Source: Anaerolineales bacterium (GTDB lineage: Bacteria; Chloroflexota; Anaerolineae; Anaerolineales; Villigracilaceae). Taken from it: a DNA stretch of 64,000 nt. The stretch lies in contig CP129480.1 in NCBI GenBank assembly GCA_030583885.1, forward strand, positions 186,001 to 250,000. The letters run 5' to 3'. Under the pieces are notes generated by a model. The model searched no databases and was not told where the DNA came from. It worked only from the letters and a program-made list of their open reading frames with translations. A program made the translations under genes and the position numbers. This document shows positions 1 to 8,440 of the stretch, piece after piece; the stretch's first letter is position 1; every line of letters begins with the position of its first letter.

Positions 1-278
1 TCCAAGTTTACCTTATGTGTGATTCCACGATTCTTTTCCGCAAAATCAACGCTGCCAATTGCGGCAGTATGAATTACAGCATCCGGTTGAGATCGTTTAA
101 AAACAGATTTCATCGCCGCGTAATCATTTAAGTCTGTTGGGAGAATAAAAAAAGGCAAAGGCCATGGCAGAGCACGCTGAGGTGTGCAAGTGGCATAGCC
201 TTGCACCCCTGCCGGTGCAGAGTTTTGCAGCGCAACCCCAAGCAAGCCAGTACCGCCGGTAATCAAGATGTTCTTCAA
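1..278 (-). CDS. RmlD-like NAD(P)-dependent sugar reductase/epimerase, cut by window edge
   Basis: Reading leftward from a TTG start gives a protein beginning LKNILITGGTGLLG, the Rossmann dinucleotide-binding start of extended SDR enzymes, followed by PDAVIHTAAIGSVD, the usual second strand with the HTAA motif. The C-terminal two thirds, including the YxxxK site, lie outside the window. The TTG at 278 is preferred over one at 296 because a GGTGA stretch sits just before it and it gives the normal family N-terminus. It starts 18 bp after the RmlC-like gene ends, so RmlD-type dTDP-sugar reduction is plausible, but substrate cannot be read from this fragment. Confidence 0.75.
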   Translation of the reverse strand, partial: MKNILITGGTGLLGVALQNSAPAGVQGYATCTPQRALPWPLPFFILPTDLNDYAAMKSVFKRSQPDAVIHTAAIGSVDFAEKNRGITHKVNL

Positions 279-296
279 AGCGTCACCAAAACCCAA

Positions 297-752
297 CTAT
301 CCGTTTTTCAAATCCCAGTCATAAGGCACATCCGATGAATTCCATGCCACGCGGAATTCATCAGGTTGGTCATAGTTATATGGTGCGTTGACCGTATTTA
401 CGATTAAAGCAGTTTCATTTGCCATGCCTTTGAAGCCATGATACACGCCGCAGGGAATCTTTACCAAACCCGGGTTTTTTTCACCAATAAAGTATTCGTT
501 CACTTCGCGATAGGTTGTTGAATCTTTTCGCGGATCAAACAGAACCAGCTTGATCATACCGAAAACACACGCCATGAAATCGGTTTGTAATTTATGATAA
601 TGCCAGGCTTTTACCACTTGTGGATATACGGCTGTCATATACACTTGTCCAAATTTATCAAACAATTCTTCATCCACGCGGAGCATTTCCATCAAATAAC
701 CACGCTCATCCGCAATCACCCGCAATTTCTTGAAAACTACATCTTGTATCAT
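297..752 (-). CDS. dTDP-4-dehydrorhamnose 3,5-epimerase family cupin (RmlC-like)
   Basis: A 151-residue cupin resembling RmlC-type dTDP-sugar epimerases. Visible marks are AWHYHKLQTD, FDPRKDSTTY and VKIPCGVYHGFKG, matching the family's barrel strands. It is shorter than typical RmlC (about 180 residues) and lacks the usual RGLHYQ form around the catalytic histidine, so it may act on another nucleotide sugar. The ATG at 752 is chosen because AAAGGA precedes it at normal spacing; an in-frame TTG at 770 has no such site. Neighbours are an rmlB/rmlA relic upstream and an RmlD-like gene downstream, which points to deoxysugar metabolism. Confidence 0.8.
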   Translation of the reverse strand: MIQDVVFKKLRVIADERGYLMEMLRVDEELFDKFGQVYMTAVYPQVVKAWHYHKLQTDFMACVFGMIKLVLFDPRKDSTTYREVNEYFIGEKNPGLVKIPCGVYHGFKGMANETALIVNTVNAPYNYDQPDEFRVAWNSSDVPYDWDLKNG

Positions 753-818
753 GTCACTATGTCCTTTCAATGAGTATGTATTGATTATTCCTCCGCCAAC
801 CGGAGAGGACGGTCTCCA

Positions 819-1051
819 TTAAATATTGTTGCCAATATAGTATCCTAAAACCTGCAACTGCGCTTTATCAACAAAGCCCCTGCGCCAGGCAACTTCTTGC
901 GGGCTGTCATTCATCAAGCCGTTTGCAGGGCCGCCTGCATACGTTGAGGCATCGAGGTTAATGTTTTTCATGTCGGGATCTGCCTTGAGCAGACAACGGT
1001 TAAGTTGGGTCCAACAAGCCCGGCGCCGCCAGTTATTAATGCTTTTTTCAC
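819..1051 (-). pseudogene. Decayed chimera: RmlB N-terminus joined to RmlA-like C-terminus
   Basis: A GTG with a good AGGAG site begins VKKALITGGAGLVGPN, the start of a dTDP-glucose 4,6-dehydratase, then a frameshift leads to a stop. In the next frame the protein continues LLKADPDMKNINLDAST and YAGGPAN, the classic RmlB stretch after the first helix. It then jumps to DSPQEVAWRRGFVDKAQLQ, which resembles the C-terminal end of RmlA nucleotidylyltransferases. About 300 residues of RmlB and most of RmlA are missing. The simplest reading is a deletion that fused two adjacent rml genes plus a one-base frameshift. The RmlB assignment is firm; the RmlA part is less so. Confidence 0.7.
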
Positions 1052-1053
1052 AC

Positions 1054-3057
1054 TTAATTTTCTCCTGTTTCCCTAAAACCGAAAACCCCTTTTACATCTA
1101 ACCAATGATAAAACCGCGCACTGGCTTTTCCATCCAGCGGGGTGCATAACCTCTCAAGGTTCTCTTCCCATCGTATTTTCTTTTTGGAAAAAGCGTCGGT
1201 TTGTAAAACACATTCATTTATTGCAATTTCAAGCTCTGCCTGGTTTGTGTAAAAAAATGCACCTGCTTCAACATCTTGAATTCGACCAAAATCATAACGG
1301 CGCGTGGGTTTGTAGGAGACAGGCATACAACCGGAGGCCATCGCTTCAATACCTATTGAGGATGTCCCTGTGACAATAAATCTAGAAACCAGCAGGATCT
1401 CATGCAAATCACCATTTGCGATTTGATAACGATTGCAAGAGTGAGCCTGAGATATGTTCTTTAATTCATCGATCAGCACAGCCCAGTAATGAAAACGCAC
1501 CAGCAAATATAACTGCGGATATTTTTCTGCGGCCGCAAACGCCCATTCCATTATTGAGAGGGCTTCCGCTTTGAGGCTGGGTAATGCCAAAAGCCCAAGA
1601 ACAGTTTCTCCGTCAAGGTGGAGGCGGGTTTTCCATTCTTGTGCTGCATGGTCGCGGTCTGTTTGTGAAACAAACTTCAAATACGGGTAACGAATCGGTC
1701 CAGTTAGATTCACACGGTCTTTTCCAAATTTTTCCATCAGCATGGTGTACGGAGTATTACCATACGCCGCAACATAATCCGGCAAAGGCGAATAAGGAGG
1801 AGTGAGTTCATTGGTTTGATTAATTTGGTCGGGCAAAAAATAATAGCCAAGATGGCTTTTTCCAATTAATGAGGTTTGCAAACCAATTAGTTTGATGTAG
1901 GGATTCTCTTTTTTTGCGCCTGCTGCAAATCCTTTTTCAATCGGTTGAAATTCAAAAGCAAAAATTGCAGAGGACATATTTTTTTCTTGTTGCACTGCTC
2001 TCGCACTTGCATACGCAAGGATTAAAGATTGCAAAAGACCTTGATCCCATAACTCATTTTGAAACTCACGCACAACAAGAAGTTTCACATCAATGGAATC
2101 AAGTCGTAAATCCGCATTCGATAAATTCTTAAACCAAAATGATAGTTTCCCGCCCCAATTGTGCCTGAAATAAACAGATACCAATTCTTGAAATGATATC
2201 AATGACTGTGTAAACGAAATCTGGTTTTCAAGAGCGATCTTTTTCCAGCACCTTATATTTCTCAAGAGATTTCGCGGTTTCATCGTGGGAATGGCAAGAT
2301 ATTTCAAAACAAGTCCATGTTTTTTTAATTCGGCAGGAAAATCGCCAAAAGCAAGGTTTTCAAAAACGCCATTGTTATTATTGGACCACAACGCAGGAAA
2401 AATCGTTAAACCAAGAACATCGGCTGAAGTTTCTTTTCCCAGGGTGCCAATATTGAACACACGAAATACAAGCCAGTAAACCAATGACGATACAAATTGC
2501 AGCCACCATGAAACGACCAGGGAAACATTGCCGCGGTAATAAGCCGGCTTATTTTGTTTGACAATTTTTATTTCAAACTTTTTCAAGTGGACCCGTCTGC
2601 AAATTTCATGAATGGGTTTTTCGAGCAGGGCATCATCTGTGACCAAAAGCAGGCGCTGATAATTGGCATCCCGCAAAACCTCCTTCAAAACGAGCAGGGC
2701 ATAAATCTTGTCAATCAAAGGGGTGCGCAGTATGCTCATTTCAGAAATTGGCATGAGCCAATACAAGCTGACTTTATGATCCAATACGGTAATATCCAAT
2801 AAACCTGTTTTTTTGGCTGTTTCATATAAAAAGCGCGGGTACAGCTCTCGGACTTTTTCGCCAACAACATCCGATATTTCTTTTATGTCAAGCCATGTTC
2901 CATCAGAATTATCCTTTGGAGGAATCGAATCAGCCAGCGAAAGCACACGGACTTCACGCCCCTGTGATTTTGCGGTTTGGATATATTCGCCTCTTCCCCA
3001 TTCCTGTGCCTGATCCAATATTTCGACAATCAACTCGGTTTCATTTTTTTCTGTCAT
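1054..3057 (-). CDS. Large surface-carbohydrate biosynthesis protein, probable GT-B-like glycosyltransferase
   Basis: A 667-residue protein of the kind found in Leptospira-like surface polysaccharide loci (it recalls the TIGR04326 group; not verified). The C-terminal third looks like a GT-B nucleotide-sugar-binding half: LLVRFHYW, then LLVSRFIVTGTSSIGIEAMASG, the pattern of an acidic/serine loop before a conserved glutamate. A hydrophobic stretch near residues 180-200 may be a membrane contact. Its start overlaps the HAD phosphatase stop by 4 bp (ATGA). It probably transfers a sugar made by neighbouring genes; donor and acceptor are unknown. Confidence 0.6.
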   Translation of the reverse strand: MTEKNETELIVEILDQAQEWGRGEYIQTAKSQGREVRVLSLADSIPPKDNSDGTWLDIKEISDVVGEKVRELYPRFLYETAKKTGLLDITVLDHKVSLYWLMPISEMSILRTPLIDKIYALLVLKEVLRDANYQRLLLVTDDALLEKPIHEICRRVHLKKFEIKIVKQNKPAYYRGNVSLVVSWWLQFVSSLVYWLVFRVFNIGTLGKETSADVLGLTIFPALWSNNNNGVFENLAFGDFPAELKKHGLVLKYLAIPTMKPRNLLRNIRCWKKIALENQISFTQSLISFQELVSVYFRHNWGGKLSFWFKNLSNADLRLDSIDVKLLVVREFQNELWDQGLLQSLILAYASARAVQQEKNMSSAIFAFEFQPIEKGFAAGAKKENPYIKLIGLQTSLIGKSHLGYYFLPDQINQTNELTPPYSPLPDYVAAYGNTPYTMLMEKFGKDRVNLTGPIRYPYLKFVSQTDRDHAAQEWKTRLHLDGETVLGLLALPSLKAEALSIMEWAFAAAEKYPQLYLLVRFHYWAVLIDELKNISQAHSCNRYQIANGDLHEILLVSRFIVTGTSSIGIEAMASGCMPVSYKPTRRYDFGRIQDVEAGAFFYTNQAELEIAINECVLQTDAFSKKKIRWEENLERLCTPLDGKASARFYHWLDVKGVFGFRETGEN

Positions 3058-3692
3058 TCGTCAAACAATCTGGTTTCCAATTCGTGAAAACTACGGACAA
3101 TTTCTACATCCGCTGGAAAGCCGCCGTCCCCGCTTAAGACATGGCCATAAAAAGGTGAGTTCGTTTCCAAAGAGGCTTTGTAATCATTGATCGCATCGCC
3201 AATAAAGGGCATTTCATTTGTTTCGAAAGCATATCGCATCAAAATATCACGGATGATCTCAGGTTTGCCGCGCGGTGTGCCATGTATCTCTCTGAAGTAG
3301 GAATTCAATCCGCGCTGCGAGGTGATTTCATGCAATTCGTCCTGCGGCGTGCCGGAAGCAATAAACAAAGGAAGCTGTTTTGAGTATTTTCGAATGAATT
3401 CCAATGCGCCCGGCATATAGGTGCTTTCAATCACTTTTTGCATCACCAAACGGGAAAACTTTTCTCCCAACTCTTTGGATTGTTCTGCCGACAGTGGTTT
3501 CTTCAAAATACCATGATAAATCATCTCAAATTTTACAAAGCGAGACATGCCGCCATTTGCAAGGTGAAAATCCATGACTTCCTGCAAATGTTCCCTTTCA
3601 TCTGAAAATAATTCGCGAAAGGCTTCGGTCTTGACGTTTACAGAATCAACGAGTACGCCGTCAAAGTCGAACAAAATGGCTTTAACCGTCAT
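3054..3692 (-). CDS. HAD-family sugar phosphatase
   Basis: A 212-residue haloacid-dehalogenase hydrolase with all four motifs: DFDGVLVDS at residues 9-17 (nucleophile D9, acid D11), SGTPQ (motif II), RGKPEI (motif III lysine) and GDAINDYKAS (motif IV). The cap is a helical insertion between motifs I and II, as in phosphoglycolate/beta-phosphoglucomutase-type enzymes. In nonulosonate and heptose pathways a HAD phosphatase removes phosphate before nucleotide activation; lying between a cytidylyltransferase fusion and GT-like genes it may do the same. It overlaps both neighbours by 4 bp, so translational coupling is likely. Confidence 0.85.
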   Translation of the reverse strand: MTVKAILFDFDGVLVDSVNVKTEAFRELFSDEREHLQEVMDFHLANGGMSRFVKFEMIYHGILKKPLSAEQSKELGEKFSRLVMQKVIESTYMPGALEFIRKYSKQLPLFIASGTPQDELHEITSQRGLNSYFREIHGTPRGKPEIIRDILMRYAFETNEMPFIGDAINDYKASLETNSPFYGHVLSGDGGFPADVEIVRSFHELETRLFDE

Positions 3693-4582
3693 TCGTCATT
3701 CCCGCCTTGTTCAGCATGATAAATCTCATCCAAACAGTCAAGCAAGCCCTGCCCCATATCCAGGTAATAATGACTGACAAGCTTCTTACCGATCTTGGGA
3801 TGGAAGGTGTAAGGCGTCAAGTTGTAATGCCCGCCTGTTTTTCCATCCTCAGGAGGCTGCAGGTCGATTTGCACATCGGATCCGACCATTTCACGGATCA
3901 TATACATCAAATCACGAAAACGCGTGGGGTGCTGGCCTGTCAGAATCACATTTTGATTCTCGAATTCAGAATCGAGGATCTGCATGCTTGCGCGTGAAGC
4001 ATCCTCCACATGGATGTATTCCCGCATCTCGTCGCCGGTTGCGCGAATGGATATTTTCCTCTCATACAAGGCTTGTTTAAGATAACGGTAAACACTGTTG
4101 CGCGAATCAGCACGGCGGCCATAAAGGGTTCCATACCGCAGGATCGTATAATTCAACCCAAAGCGGCGCTGGTATTCCTCAATATAAGCCTCACAAGATT
4201 GTTTGCTGACACGATAGAAGCCGCCCGCTTCAGAATACACGTAAATGGTGGATGCAAAAACAAACCGTTTTACGCCCGTGTGACGAGCCGCTTCCAACAT
4301 ATTGACGCATCCCAACACATTCAGACGGACAGTATCGATCGGACGGGCAAGGGCATCATCAATATCAGCCAGCCCGGCAAAGTTGTAGATCACGTCGTTC
4401 CCATCCACCGCACGCTTCACAGCATCGGCATCAAGAATATCACCCTGAATAAACCTCTGGGATTCCTTCAGGTAAGGGGATGGATTAATATCAAAGATGG
4501 TCACTTCATGGCCGGCTTCTGTGAGCGCGTCGGCCAGGTGACTGCCAACAAAACCTGAACCGCCAAAAACAATTACCTTCAT
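3689..4582 (-). CDS. NAD-dependent epimerase/dehydratase (extended SDR)
   Basis: A 297-residue extended SDR. It has GGSGFVGSH at residues 8-16 for NAD(P) binding, FAGLAD as the conserved loop, FASTIYVYS with the catalytic Ser/Thr, and YRVSK as the YxxxK pair. The C-terminal part (EYIHVEDASRA) is the usual sugar-nucleotide-binding segment. The sequence does not distinguish 4-epimerase from 4,6-dehydratase or decarboxylase. ATGA overlaps join it to the fusion gene upstream and the phosphatase downstream, so it probably works on the same activated sugar. Confidence 0.85.
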   Translation of the reverse strand: MKVIVFGGSGFVGSHLADALTEAGHEVTIFDINPSPYLKESQRFIQGDILDADAVKRAVDGNDVIYNFAGLADIDDALARPIDTVRLNVLGCVNMLEAARHTGVKRFVFASTIYVYSEAGGFYRVSKQSCEAYIEEYQRRFGLNYTILRYGTLYGRRADSRNSVYRYLKQALYERKISIRATGDEMREYIHVEDASRASMQILDSEFENQNVILTGQHPTRFRDLMYMIREMVGSDVQIDLQPPEDGKTGGHYNLTPYTFHPKIGKKLVSHYYLDMGQGLLDCLDEIYHAEQGGNDE

Positions 4583-6375
4583 GGGGCCTTCCCTGAAGCC
4601 GCGATCTCATATTCGCTTTGCGGCACAAGACATTTCAGAGGTTCCTTCCGTAAAAAGCGGATGGCTTCCTCAGTCGCTTCGATTTCCATGCGAGAGCGGC
4701 AGTCTAGGGACATGGACCCCATGTGAGAGGTAAGCAGGCAATTTTCCAAAGTGCTTAACTCACCTGTATAAGGTTCGCGTTCGAACACATCAATTGAAGC
4801 TCCGGCGATACGGCCCGCTCGAAGCGCCTCGGCAAGATCGTGTTCGTCGATCATATTTCCACGGGAAGTATTAACCAACAAGGCATCCCTTTTCATCATT
4901 TCGATCTCGCGCACGGTAATGAGCCTGCGGGTTATTGGCGTTAATGGCAGGTGCAGGGATATAACATCCGCTTCGCGATAGATATGTTCCTTTTCAACCC
5001 ATTGAACATTGTGCGTTTTACCAAATTCATCATCAATGGAAAGATCATTGCCAAGGATGCGAATCCCGGGGAAGCCGCCCGACAAGTGCCTTGCGACAAG
5101 CTTTCCAACCCGCCCCACGCCGATCAGCCCCACCGTTATTCCTGAAAGCCTGCGCCCCATAAAACGATGCCAGACCCCGTTGCGCATGTTCCGATCTGCC
5201 ATGGAAAGGCCGCGCAGCAAGGAAAGCATCTGACCGATCGTTAATTCCGCCACGGCGGGGGAAGGCGCATCCGGAGTATAAGTAACCTGAATACCGCGCT
5301 CGCGCGCGGCGAGTAAATGCACATTATCTAGGCCAATACCCACGCGGGCAATCAAGCCGAGGTTTGGAGCAGAGGCGATGACTTTTTCTGTAATTGGTTC
5401 TGTACCTGCAATTAAGACCCCAAAATCCGGGATCATCTCAACCAACTCTTCCTCTTTGAGCCTTCTGCCAACAGGGTTGATGACATATTCGATTTGGTTG
5501 GATTCCAACAGGTTAAGCGGGTAACGATCCGCCTGACCGAATGGCACGGTTGTGATCAAAACCCTGCGCTTAACATCCTGGGTTGATTTAATGACAACCG
5601 GCGGTTGGGTAACAACAATTTCCTTTTCAACGCGCAATGAATAAGGAGTATCTGTTTCACTAAATCCACGGCGCCGCAGCCACTCCTCCACCATGGGGAT
5701 CTGCCAGGGATAATCCACATCCCCATACCCTTCGTGGACAAGAGCTGCAACCTGCTGGACAGCGACATTGACGATGAAATTCGGACGGGCAGACTTATTT
5801 GAACCGCCAAAAAAACTTTGCGGGCGAAGGACAAATAAAAGCGAATCAGGAAAATAAGCATCCTGAGTTTGTTTATCCATAATTCCAGTATACGATCTCA
5901 GGAGTCCATCCTGGGTCAATTGCAATGAGTGATGAGGATGATATTCATTGTGCCGGGACACCGACATAACCGCATCCAATTTGGGCCGCGCCCGCAGCAT
6001 CTCCACTCCCTGATCGATCAACCCAGCCGTGACCGTGGGAGCGTTGGCGATCAACACCACCAGGGCTTCGATTTCCTGGTTCAACTGCCCGCGCATTTCC
6101 TGATAGCCATGCTCGATCACATCTTCAAGTGTTACAGATTCGGCCGCCAATTCGGGCGAACGTTCGATCACACCCACGCCAATATGACTGGCAATGCGGG
6201 ACATATTGGCATCGTCAGTGCTGAGATAAACTTTATTAACTTCGAACGAATTTAGCGCAGCCAAAATCGGATAGACCATTAACGGTCTGCCGAGTAATGG
6301 AAAGGTGTTCCTGCCGGGGAAAGGCTGATTTTCCGCACGCCCGCATATAAGGGAAACGATCATTTTATTATTCAA
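4579..6375 (-). CDS. Fusion: NeuA-like cytidylyltransferase + D-isomer 2-hydroxyacid dehydrogenase
   Basis: One 598-residue reading frame holds two enzymes. Residues 5-238 resemble CMP-sialic acid synthetase, including DVDYPWQIP at 219-227. Its nucleotide loop reads GRAENQPFPGRN (12-23), where the family has R-x-G-S and K-N, so the Gly-Ser pair and the lysine are replaced. Residues 269-585 are a phosphoglycerate-dehydrogenase-like domain with GVGRVG (419-424), NTSRG (Arg505), EREP (Glu534) and SHMGS (His551), all catalytic positions present. A linker of about 30 residues separates them. The paralogue at 6740-7495 lacks the second domain and has an intact loop. A CMP-activated hydroxyacid or keto-sugar pathway is possible; the substrate is unknown. 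Confidence 0.85.
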   Translation of the reverse strand: MNNKMIVSLICGRAENQPFPGRNTFPLLGRPLMVYPILAALNSFEVNKVYLSTDDANMSRIASHIGVGVIERSPELAAESVTLEDVIEHGYQEMRGQLNQEIEALVVLIANAPTVTAGLIDQGVEMLRARPKLDAVMSVSRHNEYHPHHSLQLTQDGLLRSYTGIMDKQTQDAYFPDSLLFVLRPQSFFGGSNKSARPNFIVNVAVQQVAALVHEGYGDVDYPWQIPMVEEWLRRRGFSETDTPYSLRVEKEIVVTQPPVVIKSTQDVKRRVLITTVPFGQADRYPLNLLESNQIEYVINPVGRRLKEEELVEMIPDFGVLIAGTEPITEKVIASAPNLGLIARVGIGLDNVHLLAARERGIQVTYTPDAPSPAVAELTIGQMLSLLRGLSMADRNMRNGVWHRFMGRRLSGITVGLIGVGRVGKLVARHLSGGFPGIRILGNDLSIDDEFGKTHNVQWVEKEHIYREADVISLHLPLTPITRRLITVREIEMMKRDALLVNTSRGNMIDEHDLAEALRAGRIAGASIDVFEREPYTGELSTLENCLLTSHMGSMSLDCRSRMEIEATEEAIRFLRKEPLKCLVPQSEYEIAASGKAP

Positions 6376-6739
6376 TACTCCAATTTCAATCTTTTTTGCA
6401 ACTCACCTCAAAAAGGTGCTAACCGAATTTTCCTTTGAACTATTAGACGTGTTTTTCACTAAAGTGATTACGCCAGCCACCGACAATGCCTTAGCGCGCA
6501 GTACTACTTTTTTATTCAAATTTTGCTTGATATCAAACGCAGTTGTCCGGCTACATTCTGCACAACGTATTCGTCTCGGGTCGGGGAAAGTTGAATTCCC
6601 TAAAAAACTTAAACGCCGAAAAACGTTGAAACGGGACTGGCTCGCAAGGTTCACAGCGGGCCGTTTTATCATTTCAGCACGCCAACTTTCTTAAGTAAGG
6701 GACTGTGATTAATTTTTATCCTTCATTTGCCAATGTTAA
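6376..6739. other. 364-bp gap with no recognisable gene
   Basis: This is the largest gap in the minus-strand nonulosonate region. Short open frames exist on both strands (about 90 codons each) but neither has a good ribosome site or recognisable family. The minus frame contains an RCAEC pair that could be chance. Base composition is more AT-rich than the flanking genes. It separates two NeuA-like genes and probably holds the promoter for the 6375 operon; a TTGGAG stretch lies about 14 nt before that start. No copy of the ATTCA-N5-TGAAT palindrome was found here. Confidence 0.5.
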
Positions 6740-7495
6740 TTAATTTGAAACAGTACCCGGCTTATAACCGTGTGCCTGAAGCCAATATTCCACTTGCGGA
6801 ATTTGCCATTCATAATCTACATCCAAGCCCCCCCATTGATGAATGGGCAAAATATTTTGCCCCATCCATTTTTGAGGAAGAAGCCCAGAGTGAATATTCT
6901 CAAGACAATGCGGACGCACAATAGATGTACCCATATCTGCAAAATACACATCGCCCTGTGAGTCGCGGTCACAATTCAATGTGGCCGGGTCGCCAAAGAC
7001 TTCAAACGGTACAAAGGGGTGCAGATACCCATCCTCGCCCAATTTGCGTGCGCGGAGTGGACTCCACATGTTGTAAATAGAAACTGTCACAGCCGAATCT
7101 GCTTTCGGGTCAGCACGAAGCGCGGCAATTCCCTGTTCAAGTAAATCGGAATTAATGGTAGCGGCATTGGCAAAAAGCAAAATCATAAATTCAATTGTCA
7201 TGCCCTCCATTGCGAGTTCATCGCGAATGACTTGATACCCGTGAATATAAGCATCTTCGCCTAAGGCTTGTTTGGTGGCAAGATGCGGTGGGCGATCAAT
7301 GATGCGGACCCCAAGTTCGGATGCAATTTCTTTAATACGCGGCGAATCTGTTGAAGCATATACACGATCTACAGAAGGAGCATTGAGGGCCGCTAATAAA
7401 GGGTAAGATACCAATGGGCGACCCAAGACAGGGTATAGGTTTTTTCCGGGAAAACCGGAAGAGCCTTCACGTCCTAAAAGAAGACCACAGATCAT
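6740..7495 (-). CDS. NeuA-like acylneuraminate cytidylyltransferase
   Basis: A 251-residue CMP-nonulosonate synthetase-like protein. The nucleotide loop GREGSSGFPGKN (residues 8-19) keeps the R-x-G-S and K-N positions of NeuA, and DVDYEWQIP near the C-terminus matches the metal-binding Asp pair. ASTDSPRIKEIA is the family's second conserved block. It would load CMP on the sugar acid made by the NeuB-type synthase at 21954-22964, the step before transfer. GAGGT precedes the ATG. It is the last gene of the long operon and is paralogous to the first domain of the fusion gene downstream. Confidence 0.85.
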   Translation of the reverse strand: MICGLLLGREGSSGFPGKNLYPVLGRPLVSYPLLAALNAPSVDRVYASTDSPRIKEIASELGVRIIDRPPHLATKQALGEDAYIHGYQVIRDELAMEGMTIEFMILLFANAATINSDLLEQGIAALRADPKADSAVTVSIYNMWSPLRARKLGEDGYLHPFVPFEVFGDPATLNCDRDSQGDVYFADMGTSIVRPHCLENIHSGLLPQKWMGQNILPIHQWGGLDVDYEWQIPQVEYWLQAHGYKPGTVSN

Positions 7496-7527
7496 ATTAA
7501 TTACCTCTTGTTCGTTATTTTAACTAA

Positions 7528-8427
7528 TCAGCCGATTTTTCTCAGGAGCCGATTAATCCAGTAATCAAATTTAGCAAAGTGAAAGATTGAAACAATTTCT
7601 GATGTTTTTTCTCTTTCCACACGAGCATCTATGCAACCATATTGAGCTGCGATGTTTAAGATATCTATAGCACGACCGGGCAAGTCAAGAATAACATATA
7701 GTCCAACTGCCTTTAAGATATCGTCTTTTATATTAGCATTTTCTCGTTTCTGTTCCCAATTGGATACACTAGGAAAATAGATCGCCTTCCCCCAAAGAGG
7801 CTCACCTTGATGATAAATGGAACGCGCATTTACAGGGCGACTATATTCGATATCAATGTTAACCAAATCATAGCCGTTACTTCGCAAGAATTTGTCAATC
7901 TCGCTAAACCAGCCTTGCCCCTGCCAAACTTCAGTTAATTCAAATTCAATTTTTATGCATTTGATAAATGCTTTTTTTAGAAGTTGAGCAGCGCCCTCTA
8001 AAACAAAATAATCATGCCCTTCTACATTTATATCCAGCAAATCTAATTCTTGGTGTCGGCTCATGAACAAGGAGTCAAGTGTTGTTAATTCCACCTGAAT
8101 CCCTTCTTTTGTTAGGATGCCATCCTGACCAAATCGCCTGGCAAAAGATTGAGAAGGTGGATGCAAAGACGATGCCCTGGGGTCATGTGCTATGAAAAAA
8201 GTGCCCATTCCCCTTTTGTTTGAAATACAAACGGGGAGTTGTTTATCAGAACGAATTTCTTCAGGATCAAAATCTATTTTATTAAGATATGCTGTTGGCA
8301 ACAAAGTCCAGGGGGGTTTTAGCGCGCCTCCCGAACCAACATCTATAAAACCAATTGGCGATTGGATGCCGGAAAACAACTTCGCGCAAAACTGTTTCTT
8401 ACGTTTTTCAGTTATTGGAATAAACAT
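7528..8427 (-). CDS. FkbM-family methyltransferase
   Basis: A 299-residue protein with FkbM features: GFIDVGSGGALKPPW as an early motif-I-like stretch, then TLDSLFM, DLLDINVEGHDYFVLEGA (the family signature, normally D-x-E-G-x-E) and IKIEFEL. FkbM enzymes are SAM-dependent O-methyltransferases and in surface loci often cap or decorate sugars. Only a weak AAGAA precedes the ATG. It follows another methyltransferase by 13 bp, so two consecutive methylation steps on the glycan are plausible. Confidence 0.8.
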   Translation of the reverse strand: MFIPITEKRKKQFCAKLFSGIQSPIGFIDVGSGGALKPPWTLLPTAYLNKIDFDPEEIRSDKQLPVCISNKRGMGTFFIAHDPRASSLHPPSQSFARRFGQDGILTKEGIQVELTTLDSLFMSRHQELDLLDINVEGHDYFVLEGAAQLLKKAFIKCIKIEFELTEVWQGQGWFSEIDKFLRSNGYDLVNIDIEYSRPVNARSIYHQGEPLWGKAIYFPSVSNWEQKRENANIKDDILKAVGLYVILDLPGRAIDILNIAAQYGCIDARVEREKTSEIVSIFHFAKFDYWINRLLRKIG

Positions 8428-8440
8428 TTCTTTTATACGC

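Noticed and set aside
4579..6375. Two separate genes (neuA and a dehydrogenase)
   Set aside because: The frame is continuous with no stop and no internal start with ribosome site at the domain border, so it is called a fusion.
6416..6694. 92-codon plus-strand ORF in the large gap
   Set aside because: No ribosome site, no family resemblance, and opposite to the direction of all neighbours.
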